Part shown: piece after piece, positions 1 through 10,224 of the stretch
Layout of the letters: the number at the start of each line of letters is the position of its first letter
How positions within the stretch are numbered: position 1 is the first letter of the stretch
Source of the DNA: Symbiodinium natans
Lineage: Eukaryota; Sar; Dinophyceae; Suessiales; Symbiodiniaceae
Reading direction: 5' to 3'
DNA: 64,000 nt
Assembly: GCA_905221605.1 (NCBI GenBank)
Contig: CAJNDS010002314.1
Location: 276,178-340,177 of the forward strand
Notes under the pieces: model-generated
The model's database searches: none
The model's input: only the letters and a program-made list of their open reading frames with translations
What the model was told of the DNA's origin: nothing
Translations under genes and position numbers: made by a program

Positions 1-535
1 ATATAGATATGTACATGTAGGGCTCGGATACATAAATATGTGTATATATATATATGTATATACATAATATACATATATATATATATATGTATGTATGTAT
101 ATAATACGCAAAAATGGGGAGAAGGGCTGGGCTGACAGTGTATTTGGGAGCCCTGCAGGGATGAGAAAGTTATGTAAAAGGATCACGCAGCACAGAATCC
201 GAAAACCCTCAACCGCCCCAAAGGGTTTAGGGTTTAGGGTTTAGGGTTTAGGGTTTAGGGTTTAGGGTTTAAAGCCCCAAACCCTGAAGCCCAAAACCCC
301 ACACCCCAAAAGCCTCAACCCTAAACCCTATACCCAGAAACCCTACAGACCCAAACCCCGAAACTCCCCGAACCCTACAGCCCAACACCCTCCCCCAATG
401 CCTATAAAGCCACAAGCTCTCCCCCCCAGAACCCTAAACCCTAAACCCTCAACCCTCAACCCAAAACCCTAAACCCTAAACCCGAAAGCCTAAAGCCGAA
501 AGCCGAAATAAACCCGAAAAAGCAGGTGCCCAGGC
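1..535. repeat. AT-rich microsatellite then telomere-like repeats
   Basis: The first 115 bases are TA/GTAT microsatellite. From about 222 there is a clean TTTAGGG array (to 268), followed by degenerate CCCTAAA-type sequence to about 500. No coding signal is seen. In the sense of the minus-strand PPR gene this is sequence downstream of its last recognised exon. Confidence 0.8.
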
Positions 536-608
536 GCCAGGTCCCAGCGTCCTCCCCGACCGCATGCACCGGCGAGCGCTGTAGCGCTTGTTGAGTCAGG
601 GACGAGGC
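530..608 (-). CDS. PPR protein, exon (second repeat)
   Basis: Reading on the minus strand from an acceptor TGTCAG|GC, the frame gives GLVPDSTSATALAGACGRGG followed by RWDLA. This fits the start of a pentatricopeptide repeat (VPD-x-x-x-x-ATAL-x-ACGRGGRW-x-LA) of the kind abundant in dinoflagellates, where such proteins act mainly in organelle RNA processing. It joins in phase to the exon at 1041-1080: the codon GGC is split G|GC. The 3' limit of the exon is uncertain. PPR family membership is inferred from the motif pattern only. Confidence 0.65.
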
Positions 609-712
609 CTGACAAGGTTTAGGGTTTAGGGTTTAGGGTTTAGGGTTTAGGGTTTAGGGTTTAGGGTTTAGGGTTTAGGGTTTAGGGTTTAGGGTTTAGG
701 GTTTACCATAGG
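601..712. repeat. (TTTAGGG)n interstitial telomere-like array
   Basis: About 13 near-perfect TTTAGGG units. It lies at the 3' end of a PPR-gene intron (in the gene's sense it reads CCCTAAA just before the acceptor). Confidence 0.9.
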
Positions 713-812
713 ATTGGTGCTGTTGGGGTGTACCACGGGATGGGATGCAGCAAGGCTCTCAAGGCAGGGGGGATTCCCTAGGTCAACTTGGTTGATTAGT
801 GTTTGGGGTGAC

Positions 813-990
813 CCTGAACCCTAAACCCTAAACCCTAGACCCTAAACCCGAAACCCTAGACCCTAAACCCTAGACCCTAAACCCTAGACCCAAAACCCTA
901 AACCCTAGACCCTAAACCCTAAACCCTAGACCCTAAACCCTAAACCCTACACCCTAAACCCTAGACCCAAAACCCTAAACCCTAAACAAG
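813..990. repeat. (CCCTAAA)n interstitial array with CCCTAGA variants
   Basis: About 20 units, several being CCCTAGA. Opposite in orientation to the array at 601-712, so the two ends of this intron could pair in RNA. Confidence 0.9.
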
Positions 991-1040
991 CTTTCGGGAG
1001 TTTGGGTTTAGAGTGGTGAGATTTCGGGATTTTGCGGCGC

Positions 1041-1080
1041 CTGCCGCCTTCATCTCCCCAAGGAGCTGCAGAGACTGCCT
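1041..1080 (-). CDS. PPR protein, exon (middle)
   Basis: A 40-base exon encodes RQSLQLLGEMKAA plus the first base of a Gly codon. Upstream is a cytosine-rich stretch ending in CAG; the donor is GCAG|GCGCCG (GC type). Joined to the exon at 530-608 it yields EMKAAGLVPDSTSATAL, a textbook junction from one PPR helix B into the next repeat. The intron between them is filled with oppositely oriented telomere-like arrays. Confidence 0.65.
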
Positions 1081-1504
1081 CTGGGGGGCTGCGAAGGGTT
1101 TAGGGTTTAGGGTTTGGGGTTTAGGGTTTAGGGTTTAGGGTTTGGGGTTTGGGGTTTGGGGTTCCGGGGTTTGGGGTTTGGGGTTTAGGGTTTAGGGTTT
1201 AGGGTTTAGGGTTTAGGGTTCAGGGCATAGAAGAACCTGACGACAAAACAGAAGAAATGTACTCGTCTGAGCCCGAAACCCGAACCCAAAACCTAAAACC
1301 TCAAACTCCAAAATCCAAAACCCCAAAAGTCCCTAAACCCATAACCCCCTACCGACCCACTCCACACTCCCTACTGATAACGGTACTGGGCCCTAAGCCC
1401 TAAACCCTAAAACCTAAACCCTAAACCCTAAACCCTAAACCCTCCATTTTTCCCCAACTACTTACAAAAGGTACTGGGCTTCAGTGCCCACGCCAAGTGG
1501 CTGC

Positions 1505-1582
1505 CAAAGGGAGCCGCGCTCAAGGGCCGACAAGGCCATGTTGCAGCAGGAGAGGAGATCCGAGCTGCCTTTCAAAAGGCTT
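1505..1582 (-). CDS. PPR protein, exon (first recognised repeat)
   Basis: Minus-strand frame gives CCNMALSALERGSLW. With the next exon (RQSLQLLGEM) the spacing from Trp to Met is that of dinoflagellate PPR repeats (W-x9-M). The donor around the Trp codon is not clear: a GC donor at TTTG|GCAGCC or a site one base away are both possible. Confidence 0.55.
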
Positions 1583-1739
1583 CTAGGGTTAGGGTTTAGG
1601 GTTTAGGGTTTAGGGATTAGGGATTAGGGTTTAGGGTTTAGGGTTTAGGGTTTAGGGTTTAGGGTTTGGGGTTTGGGGTTTGGGGTTTGGGGTTTGGGGT
1701 TTCGGGTTTCGGGTTTCGGGTTTCGGGTTTAGGCCTCGT

Positions 1740-2262
1740 TTATGGTTGAGGGTTTCGGGTTTATGGGGTTCAGGGTTTCGGGCTTATGGGGTGCAGGGTC
1801 TAGAGATTTGGGATTGAGGTTTCGGGCTTAGGGTTCAGGGCCTAGGGTTCGGGGTTTCTATAGGTTTAAGGCCTAGGGTTAAGGGCCCTCTTGCAATGCG
1901 TAGCAGGATACAAAATTTCGCTACATTAGGCTTACCAGGGATCCCTACACGAAACGAAAAGAGAGCGAGCATCAGAGTATCCGAATGGAAGTGGAGATGC
2001 TTTGGGATGTTAGGGGTGCTTTGGTTCATCAAGAGCTGTGTGAACAACAATTGAAAAATAGGGAGTCAGCGCAAGTGTAAGCACATGGGCTGTGCGCACG
2101 AATTGCATGCGTAACGGGGTCTTTTCCCTTTTCCTCTTTCCGTTTTCCTTGCATGCTGTGTCAAAAGCGTTCACGGGCTTTACCCTTCAGCTAAACCCTA
2201 AACCCTAAACCCTAAACCCTAAACCCTAAACCCTAAACCCTAAACCCTAAACCCTAACTACA
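1740..2262. other. Intron spacer without coding signal
   Basis: Degenerate TTTCGGG-type repeats to about 1880, then 300 bases of ordinary sequence with no convincing frame or splice pair, then a CCCTAAA array at 2190-2262. Presumed intron of the PPR gene. Confidence 0.6.
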
Positions 2263-2722
2263 AAGGTGGACATAAAGGGCAAAAAAGAGAAAAATGAGAC
2301 CCCAAGGGTTGAGAAGGGTTGAGGGTTTATCGGGCTTAGCAAGCCCTTGCTTCTTTGCTGTTTTGGCTTTCGCTGCAGCTTCAAAGGGTTCTAAGAGCTG
2401 CTTAGGGTTTAGGGCTTAGGGTTTAGGGTTTAGGGTTTGGGGTTTAGGGTTTAGGGTTTAGGGTTGGATACCGGGAACGAAAGCCCCACTCCGCCTCGTC
2501 CGACAAAAGCTTTAGACGTGTCTAGGGTTTCTCCAGCGAGAAAAAAACCCAAAGCTTCCATCCTAGAGGACTTACAACAAAGTTCCGAAGAAGATTTACG
2601 GTATACCCTAAACCCTTAACTGCACCCTAAACCCTAAACCCCAAACCCTAAACCCTAAACCCTAAACCCCAAACCCTAAACCCTAAACCCCAAACCCAAG
2701 ACTCTAAACCCCTCTTGCGTAC

Positions 2723-2812
2723 CTGCGCTCTGCTGCCACACATGGCTGAAGAAGAAGTCCAGGCTCTCTTGCCAGCATCGAACTCGGTGGAAGATGGACC
2801 TCGGGAGTTACT
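2723..2812 (-). CDS. Candidate upstream PPR-gene exon
   Basis: Minus-strand frame reads RCWQESLDFFFSHVWQQSA, ending at a good donor GCAG|GTACGC. The W-x3-L spacing is PPR-like but weaker than in the downstream exons. Flanked by CCCTAAA on the left and TTTAGGG on the right, as for the proved exons. Confidence 0.4.
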
Positions 2813-2879
2813 TCGAGGGCTTTAGGGCTTAGAGTTTAGGGATTAGGGTTTAGGGATTAGGGTTTAGGGTTTAGGGCCC

Positions 2880-3330
2880 TGACCAACGTCTCACCGAACC
2901 AGGCGGAAGCGAAACAGACCTCTAACCCACTGAAATCACTAAAGGCTCAAGGTGCAAACCCGAATTACGGCGAAAACCCTGAGAGCATTAAAGCCCGGGA
3001 ACTTGTGGACCTCAGCCCAGGCCCTTATACAGATTAAGAAAACACCCAACCGAGACAACAACAACAGACACATGCCAAGGACAACAAGGCCTAAAGACTT
3101 GCAACCACTCAAATCCCCCAAATCCTGAACCGTAAACCCGTGCACACCACCCCCTCCTAACCCCCTAAATCCCTAACCGCCGAAACCCGAAACCCCTAAA
3201 TCCCCAAAACCCCTGCTAGACCTAAACCCTAACAACCCGAAACCCCAGAACCTCACCCCCAAACCCTAACCCCTAAACCCCAAACGGTTCCCTTGCCCAA
3301 AAAAAACCCAGCTTTGACCTCGGGGGTTTA
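2880..3330. other. Spacer with degenerate CCCTAAA repeats
   Basis: About 260 bases of non-repetitive sequence followed by irregular CCCTAAA-like units. Nothing recognisable. Confidence 0.5.
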
Positions 3331-3639
3331 GTGTTTAGGGTTTAGGGTTTAGGGCTTAGGGTTTAGGGCTTAGGGTTTAGGGTTTAGGGTTTAGGGTTCG
3401 GGGTTTAGGGTTTAGGGTTTAGGGTTTAGGGTTTGCTTTGTTTGCTGCCTGAGCGACATGGTCTGGCTGGGTTTCGCTCCGCTGCCCGGACCCCGCCTGC
3501 GGCTTCAGGTTTGGGACGTGGGAGATTACCCCCCGCCTTGGGGTTTAGGGTTTAGGGTTTAGGGTTTGGGGTTTGGGGTTTGGGGTTTGGGGTTTGGGGT
3601 TTGGGGTTTAGGGTTTAGGGGTTTACCCACCCTCCTCTT

Positions 3640-4065
3640 GGGCTAGTTTACCTAGGGGTAGGCGCCTAGGACTAAACGGGTGCCCCGTTGTTCTTTACAG
3701 GGGTGAAGAAGGGAACCTAACCCCCCCCAAAAAAAAAACACAAATAAAACTAAAATATAATAAGAACAATAATAATAATATTAATAATCATAACCATAAG
3801 CATAATCATAAAGGAATAGGGGTACTACTGGTCATCCTAGAACTTACCTGGAGGAGGGGGTAACCCCCTCCTCAGGAACGCGGATGTTTGTAAGTTACTG
3901 CTGCCGGGGCCTTTTCTAGGGTACATTTTCTCAGGCGTGCCCAGACGGGATTCCAACATGACGCCGCGCTGCACGGAGTGGGCCTGCGCCAGTCGACCTC
4001 TTTGCTTAGATGCCTTCCCTAAACGCTAAACGAGGCTGCGCATCTCTGCCCTGAGGCTCTCACCC
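3640..4065. other. AT-rich spacer and possible minus-strand exon
   Basis: Holds a C/A run, an AT-rich stretch (3735-3810) and, at about 3930-4010, a minus-strand frame reading RGRLAQAHSVQRGVMLESRL that could be another exon of the PPR gene. Splice sites are not clear, so it is not called separately. Confidence 0.3.
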
Positions 4066-4823
4066 TAGGGTTTAGGGTTTAGGGTTTAGGGTTTAGGGTT
4101 TCAACTCCTTGACCAGACAAACGTGACGAGCCGGTGAGAGGTTGTCATCTTCACACATACTGTCGTAAGGATGACATCAACCCCCTAAACCCTAAACCCT
4201 AAACCCTAAACCCTAAACCCTAAACCCTAAACCTTAAACCCTGTACACTCCAAGCCGTGAGTCCGAAGCTGCCCTTTTTTCCTACACTGGCTTGCTCATC
4301 TCAAGTGACTGTACTGTCTCCATCGCGAGTCCACAAGCAAGCTGGGGTTCAGGCAGGCTCGCTGGTTTCCCCATCGTTGTGTGGTTTTGGGTTGAGGATT
4401 TTGGGCTTGCAGGCCTCCGGTTTTCCTTGCCTGCCCCAAAACCCTAAACCCCAGATCATAAATCCCCACATGCCTAACCCCTCAACCCTAAAGCCCCAGA
4501 CCCTAAATCCTTAAACCCTAAACCCCAAACCCCTCATACTACGTACCTCCCGCGCCTCTTCCAAGCGCCAGCATGCTGGGAGGCGCGCCGGCACAATTGT
4601 CTAAACAACATCTGGTCACTTCTCTAAGCTATGGTCCCTTTTGGGGTTTACGGTTTAGGGTTACTGCTCTGAGTTTGGAAATCTACTGAACATCGGCATT
4701 AACGTCCTCAAGAGGCTGATAGCTTAGGGGGTACCACAGTCGAGCTCATTCCCCCACCCCTTTCTGCAGGGTCTTCGGTCTTAGGGACGTTCAAGGCTGA
4801 GTAGCTTCGGGCTTTTTTTCGGC

Positions 4824-4880
4824 TTTGGGTTGGGATGTTCCCCCTTCTACTGACGGTATAGGGGGGACATCCCAAGCTTT
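4824..4880. mobile_element. Small inverted-repeat element, family 1 (short copy)
   Basis: Ends GGGATGTTCCCCC and GGGGGGACATCCC form an inverted repeat. Related copies at 8631-8728, 20848-20945 (one end clear) and 61045-61142 share the ends and inner text, so this is a dispersed MITE-like family without coding capacity. Confidence 0.6.
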
Positions 4881-5294
4881 CGGGTTCAGAGTCGAGGGTT
4901 CGAGTTGCTGAGCGGGAGATGTCGGGTGGTTGCTTCATCACGCGCTCTCTTCCTACAAGCTGCTGCTGAAATGGGGGGGTGGGGTGTTCCGAAAATAGGG
5001 TGCCTTATGGGGTCGAAATTGAAAGGACTCCTACTATTTGGGGGTGTAGATTCAGGGTGCCTTATTACCTTGTAAACTCCCAAGTGAAAGAGGGAGGGAG
5101 GGAAAGAGGGGGAGAGAGAGAGAGAGACAAACACTAAACCCAAACCGCTCAACGAATGCAACTGCATGCGTAGGTATAGACATACCTTGCCGAATGTCTG
5201 TTTGTACATGTACCGGTGCTCACACATACACTTAGTCAGAACACTAGTGTGTGTGTATATATATATATAACTATTATATTATGGTCAGGGCGCA

Positions 5295-5324
5295 TCCCCC
5301 CCCCCCCCCCCCCCCCCCCCCCAC
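5295..5324. repeat. Poly(C) tract
   Basis: About 26 consecutive C on the plus strand. One of many C or G homopolymers in the window. Confidence 0.9.
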
Positions 5325-5764
5325 CAACCCCTGCACCCAGAATCCCTCCCTGGTGGCGGTGTGTGAGGCTTAGGTTTCGGGTGGCTTTTAGGGTTAAACA
5401 GTTAAACCCTAAACCCTACACCCTAAACCCAAAACCCAAAACCCTAAACCCTAAACCCTGAACCCTAAACCCTAAACCCTAAACCCTAAAGGGCCTTAGG
5501 GTTTAGGGCTTAGGCCTGCAGCCGTAGACCCCTATGACCTTGAACCCAGCCCCCCTACTTTTCAAACCCAAGCAACTGAACCTGTGGGAGTAGGTTCAAC
5601 CCAACATGGACCCGGGGCCTGATTTTTTCGGGTTTAGGGTTTAGGGTTTAGGGTTTAGGGATTTTGTAGGACATGGCTGCTTCGGCGGGACTACTCTATT
5701 CGGGCTTGGGGTTTTTCTAAGTACCCAGGACCCTCACACCGAAGCCCTGAACCTCGAGGTCAAC

Positions 5765-5892
5765 CAAACCCTACCCAGAGGGTCCATTTGTAATACTGTG
5801 ATGGATGTAGGTACCCCAAGACCCTATTTAGTATGGCTTTTTGGTACCTAATTCCATAATGATAATACAAAAGGACCCTCTGGGCTACAACC
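5765..5892. mobile_element. Possible diverged copy of MITE-like family 4
   Basis: Contains ACCCAGAGGGTCC near one end and AAGGACCCTCTGGGCTACA at the other, giving an inverted repeat resembling the CTGGGCTAC end of the elements at 47712, 52005 and 53805. Confidence 0.4.
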
Positions 5893-6059
5893 CGAACGCC
5901 AACCTTCAACGGAACAGCCCTGACTCAATGACTCCCCGAAGGAAAGGTAACCGCGCCAGCTACCCGCCAATCCCCCACCCACTACGAGTCTAGAAAATTC
6001 ATCTGGAACCCCAAACCCTAAACCCTAAACCCTAAACCCTAAACCTCCAATCTGGAAGC

Positions 6060-6093
6060 CTCCGGATCCCACGAAGACCAGCCGCACCACATC
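6060..6093 (-). CDS. Candidate micro-exon, unidentified protein
   Basis: Reads DVVRLVFVGSG between CTGGCAG|GATG and GGAG|GCTTCC (GC donor). The island sits between a CCCTAAA array (left) and a TTTAGGG array (right). Function unknown. Confidence 0.4.
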
Positions 6094-6479
6094 CTGCCAG
6101 GATTGGGGGTGGAGGAGGGGGCCGAAACCCTTTGCGGGGAGTTCTACCTTTTTGTAGGGTTTAGGGTTTAGGGTTTAGGACTTAGGGTGTAGGGTTTAGG
6201 GTTTAGGGTTCAGGAGGGTTCGAGCGGCTGCCAAGAACGAATGGCGAGCTCAATAAATCGTGGTTGGAAGTGAAGATCATTGATCTAAGCCAAAAGCCAA
6301 AACCCTTAGCCGATCTTTGAGTGCACTGAACAGATCGACATTCTGCATCAGCAGAAGAGGTCCTCCGTGTTGGGACTGAAATGGTGCAGGGCTTAGGGTT
6401 TTGAGTAAATAGGGCTTAACTTCTGCGGCAATGAGCTAATTGAAACAAACCATGGGAGTTCCTATCTGGCTATAATTAA

Positions 6480-6720
6480 GGCCATGGCCGTAAGTAAAAT
6501 TCCTGTGTCAGGCCTTATATAGGTTGTTACCTCAGTCATGTCAACCCAGATCACCACGTCCGAAAATGGGCCACAGCCCTTCAGGCTACAAACCTGCTGG
6601 CCCAACCTTGAGCTCCTTGCCTTCTTTAGCGCGTCTCTGCTGCTTGCAATCATTGGGGACGTACCCGAAGACGTAGAAGTGAAGAGCGCCCAAGTGCCCG
6701 ATTGATGCTACCGGCTGGAC
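6480..6720. other. Coding-like block, strand unresolved
   Basis: The plus strand has an open 55-codon frame starting with ATG at 6538; the minus strand has an overlapping frame including SRLGQQVCSLKGCGPFSDVV with a good donor GACTGAG|GTAACA at its end. Neither matches a family I recognise. The block adjoins the mitochondrial insert. Confidence 0.3.
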
Positions 6721-6859
6721 TCGCGAGACGTGCCCCGGAGAGCGCACTTAGTGTCTGAAGCCCTCTAAACCCAGATAAAGCCCTAAATCCTAAATCCGAC
6801 CAAGGCCGTGCCCGTCTGGAGTCCTATAGAAGTATCCCCTGATCTCCCTTTCCCGGATA

Positions 6860-7330
6860 ATATTAAAAGCGTGTGAACGAAGAGAACACACGGGCGTGAA
6901 TACAAAAATTATAGTTGGACGCCCGAATACTATTAATGCACACGCGTCTGTATTCTTAAAATGCAAGGAACAAGTGACGCGCGTATTTTAATAATAAAAG
7001 ACCGTGGAAAGAACGCATGATTTTAATACAATTCTATGGGCGCGATAATAATAAATACGAAAACGCCCATATTATTATATTAATGGTGATCGCGTGAATG
7101 AAATGAACAAAGAAGCGATCACGCGTTCATTAAATTCATGCATTTCGTGCACTAATTTCGTTTACAAATGCATTCATTTAATTCTCTACGTAATAATATT
7201 ATATTGAGTGAAGAGAGCTTCTTTAATGCATTTATAAGAAAACTTGTGAGCGCATGAAATGTATTAAAGGGGCGAACGAAACCACCATTCCTTTTAATAT
7301 AAAATTACTGGCCCGTTCGTATCTTTTCTA
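6860..7330. repeat. Mitochondrial-type hairpin array (part of NUMT)
   Basis: AT-rich sequence with repeated inverted repeats tipped by GC-rich words, for example GGGCGT/ACGCCC (6892-6925) and GTGATCGC/GCGATCAC (7086-7122). Such palindrome-rich spacers are known from dinoflagellate mitochondrial DNA. Composition changes sharply from the surrounding nuclear sequence and runs directly into the cox1 fragment. Confidence 0.75.
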
Positions 7331-8012
7331 TCACTAGTTAAAAATTGTAATCATAAAGGCTTAGGAATTTATTACTTATTATCTGGATTCATCTTTGGAA
7401 TCTCCGGAACATTTATGTCAGTCCTTATAAGAATAGAAATATATTCATCAGGAAAGAGGATTACATCTCCAGAAAACCAGAACTTCTATAATATAAGCAT
7501 TACATTGCATGGCTTTCTTATGATCTTCTTTTTAGTAATGCCTGGCTTGTTTGGAGGATTTGGAAATTATTTTGTACCTATCTTTCAAGGTCTCCAGAAA
7601 TGGTATATCCTAGAGTCAATATTTTTTCTATCTTAATTCTTTTACTTTCATATCTTTTCCTAATCCTTTCTATAATCTCAGAATTTGGAGGTGGTACAGG
7701 ATGAACATTTTTTCCACCATGATCCACTTCTTTTATGACTTTATCACCTTCAAGTACAGGAAATCTTATATTTGGATTATTAATCTCTGGTATATCTTCA
7801 TGTCTTACATCTCTTAACTTTTGGACAACAATTCTAAATCTGAGATCTTATTATCTGACATTAAAGACTATCCCATTATTTCCTTGGGCTTTCTTGATTA
7901 CAGCTTTCATGCTTTTATTAACATTACCAATCTTATCTGGTACACTTCTTTTAATATTGGGTGATCTTCATTCTAGTACACTCTTCAACATTTATTTTGG
8001 TTTTTTGGACAT
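7330..8012 (+). pseudogene. cox1: Nuclear copy of mitochondrial cox1, broken
   Basis: Cytochrome c oxidase subunit 1, the core haem-copper subunit of complex IV in the mitochondrial inner membrane. Visible landmarks in order: NHKGLGIYY near the N-terminus, PENQNFYNISITLHG, VMPGLFGGFGNYFVP, EFGGGTG, SPSSTGNLIFGLLISGISS, LTSLNFWTTILNLRSYYL, LPILSGTLLLILGDLHSSTL, then QHLFWFFGH. A one-base loss after 7590 shifts the frame. Two TGA codons stand where Trp is expected (GGGTG[W] and FPP[W]ST), as in unedited or TGA-Trp dinoflagellate cox1. At about 7984 a segment that normally lies between HSSTLF and QHLFWFFGH is missing, and homology ends after FFGH at about 8012. Flanking nuclear repeats on both sides show that this is a NUMT or a scrambled mitochondrial fragment captured by the nucleus. 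Confidence 0.92.
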
Positions 8013-8059
8013 CTTCAAGAACATACCGGGGCTTCATTCATGCAGGCGCCCAACTACAG

Positions 8060-8205
8060 AAACCCTTAAACCCCAAACCTTGCAAACCCTCAAACGCCCA
8101 AACCTTGCAAACCCTCAAACCCTCAAACCCTCAAACCCTCAAACCCTCAAACCCTCAAACCCTCAAACCCTCAAACCCTCAAACCCTCAAACTCTCCAAA
8201 CCCTA
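8060..8205. repeat. CCCTCAAA-type variant array
   Basis: Homogeneous array of a telomere-unit variant (AAACCCTC), immediately after the mitochondrial insert. Long frames across it are repeat artefacts. Confidence 0.85.
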
Positions 8206-8267
8206 AGCCCAGGCTTCTTCGCGGAATTCGAGTCGGGAGAGGCACCTTAATTTGATTTATATAATTA

Positions 8268-8385
8268 TGGGGGTTTGCGAAAGTAAGGGACCCCTAATTC
8301 TCTAATATAGTCCCCCGAATAGTAGGATTCCGTTATAATACAGATCCCAATAAGGTACCCCGAATTTCGGAACCCCCCCAGTTAA
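8268..8385. mobile_element. MITE-like family 2
   Basis: AT/CCCC-rich element with text AATATAGTCCCCC...AATAGGA...AAGGTAC. Related copies at 33984-34090 and 56104-56180. Confidence 0.5.
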
Positions 8386-8630
8386 GTTTATCTGGTTCTA
8401 GGCTTTTGGTTTTACTGCAGACGCTGCCGCAACCCGACCAAAGCGCCAACACATTTCGGCTTGAAGGTGCCTTCACAATACTCCTAGGGTTTAGGGTTTA
8501 GGGCTGCCTACTCATTAGCACCTCAGCGTACACACCCTTACCTCCAAAACGCCCGCAAACCCATCAGTCCTGCATGGCGCCGCCCTCTCCTGCAACACGG
8601 CCACCCTACACCCTATGAAACCTAAACCTT

Positions 8631-8728
8631 GGGATGTCCCCCAACAGCCCTTAATAGGGATTCTACTGGGGGGGGCGGCACTATAATCCCTATTCAGGAC
8701 TCTTCGTACAACGGGGAACATCCCAACC
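8631..8728. mobile_element. Small inverted-repeat element, family 1 (full copy)
   Basis: Terminal inverted repeats TTGGGATGT...CCCC and GGGGAACATCCCAA flank about 70 bases containing TAATAGGGATTCTACT and ATAATCCCTATTCAGGACT, themselves complementary, so the whole folds as a long hairpin. No coding capacity; presumably mobilised by a transposase elsewhere. Confidence 0.65.
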
Positions 8729-8982
8729 TAAACCCTGAACCAAGAAATCACTACCCTTATGGGAAAACGCAGAGTTCCAAAGGAATGCTGATCACCTGAA
8801 CCCCCACAGCTTTTCATCCAACAAATGAGCCAGGATATGCATTCTCGAAGGGCACCGGACACCCCAGACATCCCCTAAACCCTAAACCCTAAACCCTAAG
8901 CCCTAAACCCTAAACCCTAAACCCTAAACCCTGAGCCCTAAGCCCTAAACCCTAAACCCTAAACCCTAAACCGCACACTCAC

Positions 8983-9047
8983 CGATAGTCTGTCTGAGAA
9001 GCCCAACTTGCCCTCACCAAAACGAATCGCCTCGGGTACAGACGACT
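8983..9047 (-). CDS. Candidate exon, unidentified protein
   Basis: Reads SSVPEAIRFGEGKLGFSDRL and ends at a consensus donor TCG|GTGAGT. Bounded on both sides by CCCTAAA arrays. Product unknown. Confidence 0.5.
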
Positions 9048-9149
9048 CGAGCCCCTAAACCCTAAACCCTAAACCCTAAACCCTAAACCCTAAACCCTAA
9101 ACCCTAAACCCTGAACCCTGAACCCTGAACCCTGAACCCTAAACCCTCC

Positions 9150-9570
9150 TCCTTAAACATACGAAGTTGTTGCTGAAGGTCGTCGACGGTCTGCACGAAC
9201 TTCTCCATTCGCTTCTCCAACAGCTCGGCAATCAGTTTCTTGTCTCTCTGGCACCGCTGCTGGGGTTCACCACGACCTTATTGGAGTCCACACGTACCCT
9301 CAGCACGGACTCGTCCATGTCGTTTACGCTGGAGTGAAGGATCTTGACTTGACATCCTCAATCTTGATGTTCCATGAGCCCGGAAGACGGCCCTGCTGTG
9401 ACATCTTGGCACTGCGTGTGTCTGCGCCCATTGCGCATACAAGCTCCTCCATGGCCCACAAGGCTGTCTTCGAGGTATTTCCAGGCCTGGAAATTTCCCG
9501 GCGAAGTTTCCGAAAGAACTCGCGGGCTCAGCTGCACGAGGGTCTCCCAGGACCCCTGAAACCCGTCTAA
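9150..9570 (-). CDS. Coding-like block with frame breaks (exons or decayed gene)
   Basis: A repeat-free block of over 400 bases. Minus-strand segments, in order, read KTALWAMEELVCAMGADTRS, SVNDMDESVLRVRVDSNKV and DKKLIAELLEKRMEKFVQTV (the last coiled-coil-like, continuing DDLQQQLRMFKE), but they lie in different frames. A TCAAG duplication near 9345 would explain one shift; AG|GTACGTG near 9285 could be a real donor. Either short introns or a damaged, possibly retroposed, copy. Confidence 0.4.
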
Positions 9571-10018
9571 GTCAAGGAAGACCAAACAGCCAAGCAGTGG
9601 CCTAATGAACACATGGACATTTTTGCATGTCCACTGGACAGTAACCCTAAACCCGAAACGCAGTTGAAGCCGCCCGTGTACAGGGTGATCGACAGTCAAC
9701 TTTCTTGGTGTCCAGCTCACCGAACACCCCAACGGCGAGACCAGTGTGACCCATAGGGACCATGGGAGAATCCACAGTGCTGCAGTCTGGGGTGTAGGGT
9801 TTAGGTTTTAGGATTTGGGGCTCAGGTTTTTGGGTCTAGGGTTGAGGATTCCGGAGTTTCTGGTTCGTAGGTTGAGGATTCCGGAGTTTCTGGTTGGGGC
9901 TTTGGGTCCAGGATGTGGGGGTTTTCAAGTTTGGGCGTCTGGGTTTGTTGGCGTTTAGAAGTTTAGGGATTGTTGGCATTTTGGAGGTCAGGGGTTTGAT
10001 TCCGGGGTGCAGCGTTGC

Positions 10019-10041
10019 GGGGGGGGGGGGGGGGGGGGGGG
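10019..10041. repeat. Poly(G) tract
   Basis: About 22 G on the plus strand (poly(C) in the sense of the minus-strand genes). Confidence 0.9.
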
Positions 10042-10173
10042 TTCGGGGGTTTGCGGGGTTTGGGTTCAGGAGGGTCTAGGGTTTCAACCCCAAACCCCAA
10101 ACTCTAAGCCCTGCGGAGAAAAAGCCAGGAGCGGTTTGAGCTGTTTAGAATTAGGCTTTAGGGTCACAAACTC

Positions 10174-10224
10174 CTGCACAAACAGGGCCTCATCAACGAT
10201 ACTTGATATGGCCCCCAAATGAAC
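10174..10224 (-). CDS. Candidate exon, unidentified protein
   Basis: Exactly 17 codons, VHLGAISSIVDEALFVQ, between TCACAG|GTTC and GCAG|GAGTTT (GA donor). No family recognised. Confidence 0.5.

Noticed and set aside
1-1000. Reading the TTTAGGG arrays as a chromosome end
   Set aside because: Arrays occur throughout the window in both orientations and around coding exons, so they are interstitial.
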